DNA from: an uncultured Eubacteriales bacterium
Lineage (GTDB): Bacteria; Bacillota; Clostridia; Lachnospirales; Lachnospiraceae
DNA: 58,486 nt
Assembly: GCA_900314555.1 (NCBI GenBank)
Contig: OMVQ01000056.1
Span: 1 to 58,486, forward strand
Direction of reading: 5' to 3'
Shown piece after piece: positions 58,448 to 58,486 of the stretch. The notes under the pieces were generated by a model that searched no databases, had not been told where the DNA came from, and worked only from the letters and a program-made list of their open reading frames with translations. Each line of letters begins with the position of its first letter. Position 1 is the first letter of the stretch. A program made the translations under genes and the position numbers.

Positions 58448-58486
58448 TTGCAAAAATAAAATATCTCCTCTAGGTTTATGGTAAAA

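Overview
The window joins two kinds of sequence. Positions 1 to about 19,130 are one arm of an integrative and conjugative element (ICE). The rest is chromosome of an AT-rich Firmicute, most likely a Lachnospiraceae close to Lachnospira or Eubacterium. The assignment rests on gene content recognised from memory: clostridial gene orders such as era-recO, dnaE-pfkA, coaX-dus-greA-lysS and groES-groEL, plus several small families I associate with Lachnospiraceae. No tRNA or rRNA gene, insertion sequence or CRISPR array was seen.

ICE arm (all genes on the minus strand). Right to left: three small DUF6462-type genes next to lysS; about 500 bp of hairpin-rich non-coding DNA; two small proteins; a ParM/ParR-type segregation pair; a cluster of very short ORFs; a lipoprotein; a 1,792-residue LPXTG adhesin with a thioester domain and about 13 Cna-B-like repeats; two XRE-type regulators; DUF5688, RadC-like JAB and DUF3991/toprim proteins; an array of six 21-bp iterons in two triplets; a candidate oriT; MobC and a MOBP relaxase; two conserved unknowns; PcfB; and the N-terminus of a VirD4-like coupling protein cut by the window edge. 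Integrase and mating-pair genes are not visible and are expected to the left. The lysS reading frame ends at the junction, so the 3' end of lysS is the likely integration site.

Chromosome (mostly minus strand). lysS, greA, dus, coaX and a DUF6145 gene; argF with a small membrane protein; an NfeD/SPFH pair; a 525-bp imperfect palindrome; an SH3/SleB-type wall hydrolase with a strong promoter and repeated GTAACA hexamers; a divergent DUF6465 gene with a histone-H1-like tail; dnaE-pfkA-trmH; groES-groEL under a perfect CIRCE element; a HAD phosphatase with an Ogg-type glycosylase; an acidic one-pass membrane protein; DUF6062; a MocR/PdxR-type regulator; DUF2225; a second GreA, a large GGDEF protein, an M18 aminopeptidase and glnS; a GH31 glycosidase; guaB; glyS with a pseudoknot-like leader; a lipoprotein; recO and era.

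How it fits together. The ICE arm holds DNA processing (MobC, relaxase, oriT, toprim and JAB proteins), the PcfB/VirD4 recruitment step, stabilisation in the cell (ParM/ParR) and a surface module (lipoprotein and adhesin). Several ICE transcription units begin with an intrinsic-terminator-like hairpin directly before the ribosome binding site, which suggests control by read-through. The most unusual signals are the 525-bp palindrome and its diverged half-copy 8 kb away, the hairpin-rich region at 17.5-17.97 kb, the iteron triplets beside the candidate oriT, and the glyS leader.
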